Shown in pieces: positions 51,213 to 60,135 of a stretch of 64,000 nucleotides of DNA. How positions within the stretch are numbered: the stretch's first letter is position 1; each line of letters begins with the position of its first letter. The position numbers and the translations under genes are program-made. The DNA comes from CADCVW01 sp964251385 (GTDB lineage: Bacteria > Pseudomonadota > Alphaproteobacteria > Sphingomonadales > Sphingomonadaceae), in assembly GCA_964251385.1 (NCBI GenBank), contig CAXUJK010000002.1:310001-374000 (forward strand). The letters are read 5' to 3'. Below the pieces are notes generated by a model that did not search any database, was not told the origin of the DNA, and was given only the letters and a program-made list of their open reading frames with translations.

Positions 51213-53015
51213 TTGACCGACATCAGCCTCATCAGAAATTTTTCGATCATAGCCCACATCGATCATGGCAAGTCGACGCTCGCCGACCGGCTCATCCAGA
51301 CGACCGGCGGCCTGACCGAGCGCGAGATGTCTTCGCAAGTCCTCGACAACATGGACATCGAGAAGGAGCGGGGGATCACGATCAAGGCGCAGACGGTGCG
51401 CCTCGACTACAAGGGCCATGTCCTCAACCTGATGGACACGCCGGGGCATGTCGACTTCGCTTATGAGGTCAGCCGAAGCCTGGCGGCGTGCGAGGGGGCG
51501 CTGCTGGTCGTCGATGCGGCGCAGGGGGTGGAGGCGCAGACGCTGGCCAACGTGTACCAGTCGATCGAGCACGACCACGAAATCGTCAGCGTCATCAACA
51601 AGATCGACCTGCCCGCGGCCGAGCCCGAAAAGGTGCGCAAGGAGATCGAGGACATCATCGGCCTGCCCGGGGACACCGCGATCCTGGCGTCCGCGAAGGC
51701 GGGGATCGGAATCACCGACATCCTGGACGCGATCGTGGAGCGCATTCCGCCGCCCAAGGGAGACGCGTCCGCGCCGCTCAAAGCGATGCTGGTGGACAGC
51801 TGGTACGACCCGTATCTGGGCGTCGTCATCCTGGTGCGCGTCATCGACGGGTCGATCCGCAAGGGCATGACGATCAAGTTCATGGCGCAGGGCTCGACGC
51901 ACCTGATCGACCGCGTCGGCGCGTTCCGGCCCAAGATCGAGCCGCTGGCCGAACTGACCCCCGGCGAGATCGGCTTCATCACCGCGCAGATCAAGGAAGT
52001 CGCGCAGGCCCGCGTCGGCGACACGATCACCGAGTTGAAGAACCCGGCCAAGGAGGCTCTGCCGGGGTTCAAGGAAGTGCAGCCGGTCGTGTTCTGCGGG
52101 CTGTTTCCCGTCGACGCCAACGACTTCGACAAATTGCGCGAGAGCATATCGCGGCTGCGGTTGAACGATGCGAGCTTCTCGTTCGAGACGGAGTCTTCCG
52201 CGGCGCTCGGGTTTGGGTTCCGGTGCGGGTTTTTGGGGTTGCTGCACCTCGAAATCATCCAGGAGCGCTTGACTCGCGAATACGACCTCGACCTCATCAC
52301 GACCGCGCCGTCGGTGGTGTACCGGGTGCATTACGCGCACGCGGACCCCTCCGGTTCCATGGGCATGGAGCTGCACAACCCGGCCGACATGCCCGACCCG
52401 ACGCGCATCGCGTCGATGGAAGAACCCTGGATCCAGGCGACGATCTACGTCCCTGACGAGCATCTGGGGGCGATATTGAAGCTGTGTCAGGACCGGCGGG
52501 GGATCCAGAAGAACCTGACGTACGTCGCGGGGCGAGCGCAGCTGGTGTACGAGCTGCCGTTGAACGAAGTCGTGTTCGACTTCTACGACCGGCTCAAATC
52601 GATCAGCCGGGGCTATGCCAGCTTCGACTACGTGCAGATCGGAACGCGCGAGGGCGACCTCGTCAAGATGAACATTTTGGTGAATGGCGAGCCCGTCGAC
52701 GCGTTGAGCATGATCACGCACCGCGGCACCGCGGAGGCCCGCGGCCGCGGCATGGTGGAGCGGCTGAAGGACCTGATCCCCCGCCACCTGTTCAAGATCC
52801 CGATCCAGGCCGCGATCGGCGGCAAGGTGATCGCCCGCGAGACGATCGCGGCGATGAGGAAGGACGTGACGGCCAAATGCTACGGCGGCGACATCAGCCG
52901 CAAGAAGAAGCTGCTCGACAAGCAGAAGGAGGGCAAGAAGCGGATGCGGGAATATGGGTCCGTGAGCATCCCGCAGGAGGCCTTTATTGCGGCGCTGAGG
53001 ATGGGGGAGGAGTAA
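51213..53015 (+). CDS. lepA: Elongation factor 4 (LepA)
   Basis: This 600-residue GTPase begins MTDISLIRNFSIIAHIDHGK at a TTG. G-motifs are AHIDHGKST, DTPGHVDF and NKIDLP, and the C-terminal LepA-specific domain ends in KKLLDKQKEGKKRMREYGSV. It acts on ribosomes, back-translocating or aiding initiation. It is the only universally conserved gene here and shows that the accessory genes are inserted around core genes. A mosaic repeat follows at its TAA. Confidence 0.97.
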   Translation: MTDISLIRNFSIIAHIDHGKSTLADRLIQTTGGLTEREMSSQVLDNMDIEKERGITIKAQTVRLDYKGHVLNLMDTPGHVDFAYEVSRSLAACEGALLVVDAAQGVEAQTLANVYQSIEHDHEIVSVINKIDLPAAEPEKVRKEIEDIIGLPGDTAILASAKAGIGITDILDAIVERIPPPKGDASAPLKAMLVDSWYDPYLGVVILVRVIDGSIRKGMTIKFMAQGSTHLIDRVGAFRPKIEPLAELTPGEIGFITAQIKEVAQARVGDTITELKNPAKEALPGFKEVQPVVFCGLFPVDANDFDKLRESISRLRLNDASFSFETESSAALGFGFRCGFLGLLHLEIIQERLTREYDLDLITTAPSVVYRVHYAHADPSGSMGMELHNPADMPDPTRIASMEEPWIQATIYVPDEHLGAILKLCQDRRGIQKNLTYVAGRAQLVYELPLNEVVFDFYDRLKSISRGYASFDYVQIGTREGDLVKMNILVNGEPVDALSMITHRGTAEARGRGMVERLKDLIPRHLFKIPIQAAIGGKVIARETIAAMRKDVTAKCYGGDISRKKKLLDKQKEGKKRMREYGSVSIPQEAFIAALRMGEE

Positions 53016-53178
53016 GCCGCACGGCACCAGCGCCGCCGGCCTGAAAAGCCGCCGAAGCAGGTGCCGAGACGGCGCACGCTCGGCCGGCGGGGCGTGCGGC
53101 CTAGAGCCGCACGAACCCGTCCGACGTCACGACGCGACCTTCGGCGTAGCTCAGGACATGCTTCGCCGCGGCGCTCTC
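53016..53178 (+). repeat. Stop-anchored mosaic repeat, copy B
   Basis: It begins after the lepA TAA with GCCGCAC and carries CCGCACGAACCCGTCCGACG and CTCAGGACATGCTTCGCCGC. It matches copy A along most of its length, with drifted sequence in the first half. Confidence 0.8.
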
Positions 53179-53210
53179 AAGCTAAGCCGCTGATTTCTCA
53201 CCCACCCGCA

Positions 53211-53235
53211 GGAACCCGCCCCCACCGTCCCGGTT
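53211..53235 (+). promoter_or_regulatory. Candidate EcfG-type stress promoter of the DUF4142 gene
   Basis: GGAAC is followed after 16 bases by GGTTT, with the ATG about 40 bases further. It resembles the site at the Mn-catalase gene. Confidence 0.45.
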
Positions 53236-53273
53236 TATTCCGCCGATGCCCATAGCTTTGGAAGGACCCACGC

Positions 53274-53819
53274 ATGATCACCAGACTCGTCACCGCCGCG
53301 GCGGTCGCCACTTCGCTCGCGGCCTGTTCGTCGATCGCGCTCAAGGATGCCGCGGACGTTGCGGAAGCGGCGCTCACCACCGACGAGACGCCCGAAACCG
53401 CGCTCCCTTATGTGGCGATGGCAGGGTCGAGCGACATGTTCGAGATCCAGTCGTCGCGGCTGCAGCTCGCGCAAGGGCAGGACCAGCGCCTGCGCGGCTT
53501 TGCGCAGATGATGGTCACGCATCACACGAAGACGAGCCAGGACCTGATGGCGGCGGCGCGCGCGGCCGGGCTTCGTCCGCCGGCGCCTCGGCTGGTCGAA
53601 TACCAGGCCGAGATGCTGAGCCGGCTGCGTCCGCTGCGCGGTGCCGAATTCGACAAGGAATACCGACGCCAGCAGGTCGTGTCGCACCAGCTCGCGCTGC
53701 GGCTGCACGAGAACTACGCCACGGCCGGCGACAACGCCCGGCTCCGCACCGCTGCTGCTGCGACCACGGGCTTCGTCCGGCAGCATCTGGAGATGATCGA
53801 CAAGATCGAGGTGTCGTAG
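53274..53819 (+). CDS. DUF4142-family lipoprotein
   Basis: The 181-residue protein has a lipoprotein signal (AAVATSLAACSS). The DUF4142 pattern follows: YVAMAGSSDMFEIQSSRLQL, then LRGFAQMMVTHHTKTSQDLM and the late RLRTAAAATTGFVRQHLEMI. These are ferritin-like helical bundles exported to the periplasm and often part of the general stress response. The upstream GGAAC site agrees. GGAAGGA precedes the ATG. Confidence 0.85.
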   Translation: MITRLVTAAAVATSLAACSSIALKDAADVAEAALTTDETPETALPYVAMAGSSDMFEIQSSRLQLAQGQDQRLRGFAQMMVTHHTKTSQDLMAAARAAGLRPPAPRLVEYQAEMLSRLRPLRGAEFDKEYRRQQVVSHQLALRLHENYATAGDNARLRTAAAATTGFVRQHLEMIDKIEVS

Positions 53820-53830
53820 AGAGCGCCCGA

Positions 53831-53870
53831 GTGTAGGGCCGCCGACGCGAGAGTGGCGCCGGCCCTACAC
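53831..53870 (+). terminator. Hairpin downstream of the DUF4142 gene
   Basis: GTGTAGGGCCG and CGGCCCTACAC pair over 11 bases shortly after the stop. There is no U-run. Confidence 0.5.
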
Positions 53871-53975
53871 GAAGAGCGCGCGAACGTTCGGCCGACGGGG
53901 GGCGGCGACCAACAACGGCTCGACCCTTCGCCACTTTCTAACGGTGCTGCGCATCGTCGGAACCTTGCGGCTCCG

Positions 53976-54033
53976 CCCGTCCGACGTCACGGCGCTGCCC
54001 TTCGGCGAAGCTCAGGACATGCTTTGCCGCAAC
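53976..54033 (+). repeat. Mosaic repeat, copy C (core only)
   Basis: It carries CCCGTCCGACGTCACGGCGC followed by CTTCGGCGAAGCTCAGGACA and GCTTTGCCGC. It lies in the roughly 300-base gap before the muramidase gene, which otherwise holds only the DUF4142 hairpin and a weakly coding stretch. Confidence 0.72.
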
Positions 54034-54118
54034 GGCGACATACCGATACGGGGAGTGGGTTGGACAAGCGTGCCATGACAAGAGTATTCCGACTGATCGG
54101 TCGCGGTCGGAGCGGGCA

Positions 54119-55187
54119 TTGAGCGCAGGGTTTGGGTTGATCTCCGCTTCGGTCGGTGCACGAGGGCCAATCGGCGGGGCGAGGTGGTCCTCGTGCAGCA
54201 CGTGATCAATCGCGCCCGCTTCGGCGTTCCCGCGCTCAGGGAAGACGATCGGATCGGTCCCCTGACGATCGGGCGGATACGCGAATACCAGGCCAAGGTG
54301 CTCGACTTTCCGCACCCGGACGGCGTGGTCGATCCGGGCGGACGGACGCTGCGTAGCCTGCTGGAGCGCATCGCGATGCAGCGCCGGGGCGCACCGGCTC
54401 CGGCCTCCAAGCCCGCGGTTCGAAATGCCGCGAGTACGACGGCCCCCGCCCCCGCGCTCGTGGCGGCCAGGCCCGTCGGCGTTGGGGCGGGGGCCGCGCG
54501 GCACGCCGACCGAGCCGTGGGCGCGGCACTTCCCGGGGCAATCCGCGCACAGGCCGCGACGCCGCGCGTCGGCATGCCGAGCGGTGCTAGCGGCAACAAG
54601 TTGACCGAACAGGACTTCGTCGACGCCGCCGCAAGCTTGGGGCCGGGCGTGGACGCCGCGTTGGTCCATGCCGTGGCTTATGTGGAGTCGAGCGGGAAAT
54701 CCGGGTTCAACGCCGCCGGACTTCCCGTGATCGCCTTCGAGGGGCATCGCTTTCGAAGGCTCACCAAAGGCATTTACGACCGCACCCATCCGATGCTGTC
54801 ATACCCTTATGTGACCAACGCGGGCTGGCAGTGGCAGAAGAACAATGCCGGTCAGGTCAACGCCTGGGCGACGTTGAACAAGGCGCTGGTGTTGAACCAC
54901 GATGCCGCCTTGCTGTCCTGTTCATGGGGCATGTTCCAGGTGATGGCGACAATTACGCCAAGTGCGGGTACGCCGACGTCAACGCGTTCGTCACCGCGAT
55001 GAAGATGGGCGAGAAGAGGCAACTGCAAGCGTTCGTCAGCTACTGCAAGAAGACGCCGGGCATGGTTGCCGCGCTGAAGAAGAAAGACTTCGCCGGGATC
55101 GCGCAAGCGTATAACGGAAACGACGTCGCGGTGTACGCCGCCAAGTTCAAGCGCGCTTACGCGAAGTACAAGGGACCGAACGCATGA
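54119..55187 (+). pseudogene. N-acetylmuramidase with peptidoglycan-binding domain, frameshifted twice
   Basis: Three frames carry one protein. Frame 1 starts at TTG and gives SAGFGLISASVGARGP. Frame 2 continues NRRGEVVLVQHVINRARFGV with the binding domain and LTEQDFVDAAASLGPGVDAA, VHAVAYVESSGKSGFN, IAFEGHRF and SCSWGMFQVM. Frame 3 continues GDNYAKCGYADVNAFVTAMK to the end. Each join needs one extra base, near 54167 (GGGCC) and near 54945 (ATGG). Repaired, it would be about 356 residues of the PF11860 muramidase family, which cleaves peptidoglycan. The catalytic Glu is probably in VESSG. The stop overlaps the following lipoprotein gene as ATGA. Confidence 0.82.
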
Positions 55188-55783
55188 AGCTCCTTCCGAT
55201 GTTCGGCCTTCTGATCGCCGCTTGCGGACCGGTACCCGCGACGGCGGCAAGCTCGACCTCGGGCCGCTACGAACAACTCGCGCTGGCGGTCGGGCGCGAC
55301 GGGTCGATAACTGGCAAATACGGCGACCAACAGGGTCAAGGTGCTACCAAAACGTGCACGTTCGCCCTTGCCGGTCGGCTCGACGCAAGCGGCACGGGTC
55401 CGGTGACCGCCTGGGCGGGCGGGCGGGCGTTGCGGGGACGGATGGTCGCGCGCGGCGACGAGGTGCAGCTGACCATGCCCGGCGCGCAGGATTTTCCCGG
55501 GTGCGGGCTCGTATTGCCTCCGCAGATAAAAGAGGGCCTTGCGCACAGCAAGATTTCGAGCGTGCCATGGACGTCGATGCGGATCGTCAGCGCGCCGCGC
55601 GCGCGGCTGCACCCGAAGCCCGGCGTGGTGTCCGGGCGAAGCTATGTCGTGCGGGGCGACATCGTCGGGGTTCGTGCGCAACGGGGCACGCAGCTGGCGG
55701 TGGACTATGTGTCGCCGGCTGGACGCGTGACCAGCGGCTGGATCGCCGCCGCGGAAACGGCACCGCTGACGCCGCCGCGTTAG
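55184..55783 (+). CDS. Lipoprotein coupled to the muramidase
   Basis: The 199-residue protein has a lipoprotein signal (LPMFGLLIAACG). Its middle is beta-rich with two cysteines (KTCTFALAGR and DFPGCGLVLP), and the C-terminal 70 residues look like an SH3-type domain (RLHPKPGVVSGRSYVVRGDI). The ATG lies within the muramidase stop, so the pair is made in fixed ratio. A periplasmic lipoprotein coupled to a muramidase could be an inhibitor or immunity protein, but no known lysozyme-inhibitor motif is visible. Confidence 0.72.
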   Translation: MKLLPMFGLLIAACGPVPATAASSTSGRYEQLALAVGRDGSITGKYGDQQGQGATKTCTFALAGRLDASGTGPVTAWAGGRALRGRMVARGDEVQLTMPGAQDFPGCGLVLPPQIKEGLAHSKISSVPWTSMRIVSAPRARLHPKPGVVSGRSYVVRGDIVGVRAQRGTQLAVDYVSPAGRVTSGWIAAAETAPLTPPR

Positions 55784-55833
55784 ATCCGAGGGTCGGCGGT
55801 GTTCGGGCTAGCTTCGGGCGCTGCACCCCGGTC

Positions 55834-56730
55834 GTGAGCTTCGGCGTCTTCATCCACCGGTCCGACTCGATCTACGACGACAGCCCCGCCGAGCGCTACC
55901 AGTTCCCGCCGCAATATCTCGGCCGCACGCAGGCCTGTGTCGGCGACTGGATCATCTACTACGAACCGAAGGTACCGAGAACGCGCGGGTACTTCGCTGT
56001 GGCGAAGGTGCAGCAGGTCATCCCCGATCCGAGTGCCCCGGGTATGTTCCTCGCGATCATCGCACCGGACAGCTATCTCGAGTTCGCCAATCCCGTGCCG
56101 TTCAGCAGCGCGGACGGGTTGGTCGAGCGCGGGCTGCTCAATGCGAGTGGTGCTATATCCGGGCGAGCGCAGGCGGCTGTGCGGCCGATCTCGGGAAGTG
56201 ACTTCTACCGAATCGTGACGATCGGGCTCGGCGAGAACGCCGCCCTTCTGCCGCGTGTCGACGAGGACCTGCCCGTCTCGTCGGTGCGGGAAGAGCAAGC
56301 ACCGTTCCTTTTCGAACAGGAGCAGGATCGTATGATGGCGTTGACGTCGCGGCCGGTGCGCGACCGCGTTTTCCGCCGGATCGTGTTGAAGGCGTACGAT
56401 GAGCGCTGCGCGATCACCGGCCTCAAGCTGATAAACGGCGGCGGGCGAGCGGAAGTCGAGGCCGCGCACATCAAGCCGGTGGAGGCGAACGGGCCGGATG
56501 CGGTGGGGAACGGACTGGCCCTGTCGGGTACGGCGCATTGGATGTTCGATCGCGGGTTGATCGGCCTGTCGGACGATCTCGACATTCTGGTTTCGCGGCA
56601 AGTGAATGATCCGGACAGCGTTCACGGACTGATCAACAAGACGAAGCGGGCGCTTGCGCCGTTACGGGCAGGTGATCGGCCGCACCCGCACCTTCTCGAA
56701 TGGCATCGGGACCATTGCTTCAAGCACTGA
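55834..56730 (+). CDS. HNH endonuclease with an N-terminal recognition-type domain
   Basis: The 298-residue protein starts at GTG (MSFGVFIHRSDSIYDD). Residues 1-110 form a conserved beta-rich domain (YQFPPQYLGRTQACVGDWII and GYFAVAKVQQVIPDPSAPGM) that reminds me of PUA/EVE-like nucleic-acid-binding folds. The C-terminal HNH_2 domain has CAITGLKLI, EAAHIKPVEANGPDAVGNGL and GTAHWMFDRGL, the nuclease core. The layout fits a restriction-like enzyme that reads a DNA feature and cuts. No methylase gene is next to it. The stop overlaps or touches the acetyltransferase start. Confidence 0.82.
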   Translation: MSFGVFIHRSDSIYDDSPAERYQFPPQYLGRTQACVGDWIIYYEPKVPRTRGYFAVAKVQQVIPDPSAPGMFLAIIAPDSYLEFANPVPFSSADGLVERGLLNASGAISGRAQAAVRPISGSDFYRIVTIGLGENAALLPRVDEDLPVSSVREEQAPFLFEQEQDRMMALTSRPVRDRVFRRIVLKAYDERCAITGLKLINGGGRAEVEAAHIKPVEANGPDAVGNGLALSGTAHWMFDRGLIGLSDDLDILVSRQVNDPDSVHGLINKTKRALAPLRAGDRPHPHLLEWHRDHCFKH

Positions 56731-57341
56731 TGATGAACCCCCATCCCCTCACCGGCACCCACATTCGCCTTGAGCCCGTCACCCCCGCGCGTCACGACGA
56801 GCTGCGCGATGCGCTCGATTGCGACCGTGAGAACTGGGCGATCCAGGTGGCGTCGGCCCAAGGCAAGCATTGGGGCGCGTGGTGGGAAGCGTTGGTACGG
56901 GGGCAAGAGACGCTTGCACAAGGTGATGGGGCCGCAGGGCAGAGGCGGGTGGCTTGGGCGGTGCGGGATGTGGCTTCGGGTGGGCTTGCGGGGACTTCGA
57001 GCTTTCTGTTCGTCGATGAACGGCATGGCACTTGCGAGATCGGGGCGACGTGGTTTCGGCCGGAGTTTCGCGGGGGCGTAGTGAACGTGGAGGCTAAGCT
57101 TTTGATGTTGGGGGCGGCGTTTGGGGCGGGCATTGAGCGCGTCGCCTTTCGGGTGGATGAGCGCAATGGGCGGAGCCAGGCGGCGCTGCTCAAGCTGGGC
57201 GCGGTGCGGGAGGGGGTGGCGCGGGGCGACTTTCTGACCTGGACGGGGCATCGGCGCTCCTCCGTAGTGTTCTCGGTCCTGCGCGACGAGTGGCCGCGGG
57301 TGCGGGCGGGGCTGGAGGCGCGGCTCGCCGACTACGGATGA
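56730..57341 (+). CDS. GNAT-family N-acetyltransferase (RimJ/RimL type)
   Basis: The 203-residue protein begins with GTHIRLEPVTPARHDELRDA and has the acetyl-CoA region IGATWFRPEFRGGVVNVEAK, then FRVDERNGRSQAALLKLGAV, the hallmark of the RimJ/RimL group. It acetylates an unknown small molecule or protein N-terminus. Two adjacent ATGs are possible; the first shares a base with the HNH stop (TGATG). It converges on the broken HTH gene. Confidence 0.87.
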   Translation: MMNPHPLTGTHIRLEPVTPARHDELRDALDCDRENWAIQVASAQGKHWGAWWEALVRGQETLAQGDGAAGQRRVAWAVRDVASGGLAGTSSFLFVDERHGTCEIGATWFRPEFRGGVVNVEAKLLMLGAAFGAGIERVAFRVDERNGRSQAALLKLGAVREGVARGDFLTWTGHRRSSVVFSVLRDEWPRVRAGLEARLADYG

Positions 57342-57373
57342 CGCGGCCCGGCTTGCCGGATTCGGCGGGTAGG

Positions 57374-58055
57374 TCAGGTCGGGGCGTCTTGCTCTGCGTC
57401 CGGGTCGAACGGCGGTTTGGCGGTGCGGGGTTTGTAGGCGCGGACCGGTCTGCCCGTCCGGGGGAGGTGCCGGTGGTGCGGCGGGGTTTGTCGGGTAGGC
57501 GCTTGGGGTGGATGACGGGCTCGGGGGCGCGCTCGACGGAGGCAGAGGCGGGGAGGGCCTTGGGTTCGGTGAGCTTGGCCGCCTCGCGTTGCGGCACGAG
57601 CTGCCCGGTCATCGCGCGGTCCATGGCGATGTCCTTGAGGCGGAGCGCGCCGAAGTCGAGCGCGGCGTCCCATGCGCGGGCGAAACTTTCCGCGCCCGGG
57701 GCGCGGCGCAGGCGGTAGCAGCTGGCGACGGACATGCCGACGACGCGGGCGGATTCCTCGACGAGTCCGGTATCGGCGAGCGCCTCGACGAAGTCGCGCT
57801 GCTTTTGCGGCGACCAGCCGTCGGCGCGGCGCTTGCGCAGCACGGGAACCCAGTCGTAGGCGGCCGGTCGTGGCCGTGTTCGTCGAGGTTGGGCGCGTCG
57901 AGCACCGGAGGCGGCGCGGGATCGTCTTCGGGAACCAGCGCGCCGAGCGGCGGGCGTTCGGCCTCGGGCAGCGGGGCGAAACCGACCGGGCCCGCATCGG
58001 CGGTGGCGGTCGGCGCGGCGGACGGGTCCGCCGACTTGATGGGCTTGCGACTCAT
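57374..58055 (-). pseudogene. Helix-turn-helix protein, frameshifted paralogue of the 47.3 kb gene
   Basis: The first part reads MSRKPIKSADPSAAPTATAD up to DEHGHDRPP. A second frame continues AYDWVPVLRKRRADGWSPQK, then QRDFVEALADTGLVEESARV and AESFARAWDAALDFG. A third frame gives RPVRAYKPRTAKPPFDPDAE and ends. Joins lie near 57860-57868 and 57446-57470, each lacking one base. The middle matches the paralogue at DGWSxxxQRDFVxAL and AESFAxAWDxAL. Repaired length would be about 225 residues. If sequencing error is the cause, the gene is intact. Confidence 0.72.
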
Positions 58056-58196
58056 CCGGTAGGATAGAACATAAGAGGAACGCTGTAGGAAAGCGTTTTC
58101 TGGTTGGGTTGTCGGGCCTTTGCGCGGCGTTGCCGCGATGCTGGACTGTCATGGAACATCTGCTAGCATCCGGTTTCGGCGATGCGGGGGTGTCCA

Positions 58197-58914
58197 ATGC
58201 TGAGAACGAGGCGCTATGCCGCGCTTTGCTTGTTGAGCGCATGTTCGATCGACGCGGCCGAAAACCAGATGCGCGTTCAAGCTGCAAGCGAGACGGCGAT
58301 CGCTCCTTCCGAAATGAAGGCGCTTGATCAGGTCGTGGTGAAACGGGAAAACGCTGCGACGTCGCCCCGTCTGCCTAGGGGAGCTATCGTCGTCAAAGGC
58401 GAGACGTTCACCGTTTGGGAACGAACGTACATCTGCGCATCGGCGGAAGTGGATCCTTATTTGCACGAGCTACGTCGTGGCCCGGAGCTTGGTAAAAGTA
58501 TCGCAGGTGCATTCCTCGATCCCATCCAAGAAGCATTTCGTGATGCCGGCTTGTCGCAAAAGGTCCTAGACGATACTCGCGGCGATCGATTCACGCGTAA
58601 CGCTCTCATCGACTCAAGATGTGTCCGGTCTCCGGAAAATATCTTGGTATCGATACGTGTGGAAAAAAATGAACGTGGAGAACCATTCAAGTTGAGCTAC
58701 TCCATATCCCAAGGCAAGATAAACACGAGTACGGTCGTCGAGCGCGATCCTAAGGCGGAATGGCAGGCGGATATCCACAGTCGGCTGCCGGATATGACGG
58801 TGAGCACCGAGTTAACCGACGAAGTGAGGCGGCAGGGCAGATTATTTGCGGAGAGCTTTGTCGGAGAGAACAAGGGCAATTATATACTTGACTTAGCACC
58901 CGGTCATCGGGCAT
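58197..58914 (+). CDS. Lipoprotein gene cut by an IS1595-type element at its 3' end
   Basis: The product starts MLRTRRYAALCLLSACSIDA with a lipobox (LLSAC) and runs for about 230 residues without a recognised domain (for example ERTYICASAEVDPYLHELRR). Its GC content is lower than in the core genes. The frame then runs into the transposase region, where it becomes nonsense, so the natural C-terminus is lost or cannot be seen. The end given is where the transposase region starts. Confidence 0.55.
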
Positions 58915-59923
58915 ATGATGTGCATGACGAACATCACCGCCCCCATTTTCCACAACGAAGACGCCGCCCGCGCCCACATCGAAGCGTCGCGTTGGGGCGG
59001 CGAGCCGACGTGCCCGCATTGTGGTTCGGTTCGTGTCCGCGTGATGGGCGGCAAGACGCAGGCTGGCATGTTCCTGTGCAACGATTGCCGCGACAAGTTC
59101 ACCGTTCGCACAGGCTCCATCATGGAGCGGTCGCACGTCCCGCTGCACAAGTGGCTCCTAGCGACGCACCTTATGGCCGCGTCAAAGAAGGGCATGTCCG
59201 CCAAGCAGATCGAGCGCATGTTGGGCGTCACCTACAAGACCGCCTGGTTCCTTATGCACCGCATCCGCGAAGCGATGGACGGTGCGAGCGGCACCGGCCC
59301 GCTAGGCGGTCCTGAGGCTGTTGTGGAAGCCGACGAAACCTACGTCGGCGGCAAAGCCCGCAACCGCGCAACCCGCGCTCCTGCCCCCAAGAAAGCCGTT
59401 GTTGCGCTAGTTGAGCGTGACGGTCACGTCCGTAGCTTCCACGTCGCCAACGTCACGGCCGCGAACGTTCGCCCCTTGCTCGTTATGAACATCGATCGTG
59501 CCTCGCACCTTATGACGGACGAAAGCCCGATCTACACCCGCGTCGGTCGCGAGTTTAACGGCCATAGCAGCGTCAATCATGCGTCCGGCGAGTACGTCAC
59601 GACCGGCGGCTTCAAGCACAGCAACACGGTCGAGAATTTCTTTTCGATCTTCAAGCGCGGCGTCATCGGCACCTACCACCATATGAGCGAGGCGCACCTT
59701 GGCCGCTACACGGCGGAATTCGATTTCCGCTACAACACCCGCAAGATCACGGACGGGGAGCGCGCCGCGATGATCTTGAAGGGTGGCGAGGGTAAGCGCC
59801 TCACCTATCGGCGGGCTGACAAGCTCGCCGCCTAAAATGGCACCGCCGGTCGCGCCTGTCGGCGAGCGCCGCAAACGCTATATCCCCAGATAAAACGAAG
59901 CGGGAACAGGCGAGTCCCGGGTG
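58897..59923 (+). mobile_element. IS1595-type insertion sequence (ends uncertain)
   Basis: The element holds one transposase gene. A possible terminal pair, CACCCGG at the left and CCGGGTG at the right, would give about 1.03 kb, the usual IS1595 size. The pair is only seven bases, and no target duplication was found, so the ends are tentative. Confidence 0.45.
58924..59835 (+). CDS. IS1595-family transposase
   Basis: This 303-residue transposase has a zinc ribbon (TCPHCGSVRVRVMGG and LCNDCRDKF) and a DDE-type core with VEADETYVGGK, LMTDESPIY and NTVENFFSIFKRGVIGTYHH. Helix-turn-helix-like GMSAKQIERMLGVTYKTAWF sits between. Length and order fit a complete ISXO2-like enzyme. Two ATGs a few codons apart are possible starts; MTNITAPIF is the form usual in the family. 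It appears intact. Confidence 0.92.
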   Translation: MTNITAPIFHNEDAARAHIEASRWGGEPTCPHCGSVRVRVMGGKTQAGMFLCNDCRDKFTVRTGSIMERSHVPLHKWLLATHLMAASKKGMSAKQIERMLGVTYKTAWFLMHRIREAMDGASGTGPLGGPEAVVEADETYVGGKARNRATRAPAPKKAVVALVERDGHVRSFHVANVTAANVRPLLVMNIDRASHLMTDESPIYTRVGREFNGHSSVNHASGEYVTTGGFKHSNTVENFFSIFKRGVIGTYHHMSEAHLGRYTAEFDFRYNTRKITDGERAAMILKGGEGKRLTYRRADKLAA

Positions 59924-59983
59924 AGTCTCCGAAGAGTCCCTAAACCGTCACACGAATCGGTTTGGTTAATTACCGAAACGATT

Positions 59984-60013
59984 GAGCCCGGACGCTTGGC
60001 GGCATCCGGGCTC
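59984..60013. terminator. Hairpin in the gap after the transposase
   Basis: GAGCCCGGA and TCCGGGCTC pair perfectly around 12 bases. The roughly 300-base gap between the transposase and the Cas2-like gene holds this hairpin, an AT-richer patch near 59960 and no coding sequence I can support. Confidence 0.55.
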
Positions 60014-60135
60014 GGTCGATCCGCAAACGATAGTGCAATCGCCAGCGGGTCATAACGGGTGAACGAGAGGGGGATAACTCCACTTGCCGGGAAGGGTCAA
60101 GGCGGTTGCACATACGCACATAAGGAAAAGTGCAT

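Noticed and set aside
50889..53027. A 712-codon open frame on the minus strand
   Set aside because: It is antisense to lepA and has the Asp/Arg/Val-rich composition typical of reverse frames in GC-rich genes. No motif or ribosome site was seen.
53820..58055. Prophage remnant
   Set aside because: A muramidase and an HTH protein are present, but there are no capsid, tail, terminase or integrase genes, and lepA and stress genes are mixed in.
57190..58287. Single long minus-strand frame taken as one protein
   Set aside because: Only its middle is real coding sequence. Its last part is antisense to the acetyltransferase gene and its first part lies before the true start. The three-frame reading fits better.
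58860..59960. Long terminal inverted repeats for the IS1595-type element
   Set aside because: Only a seven-base match was found and the flanks differ, so the ends are not established.
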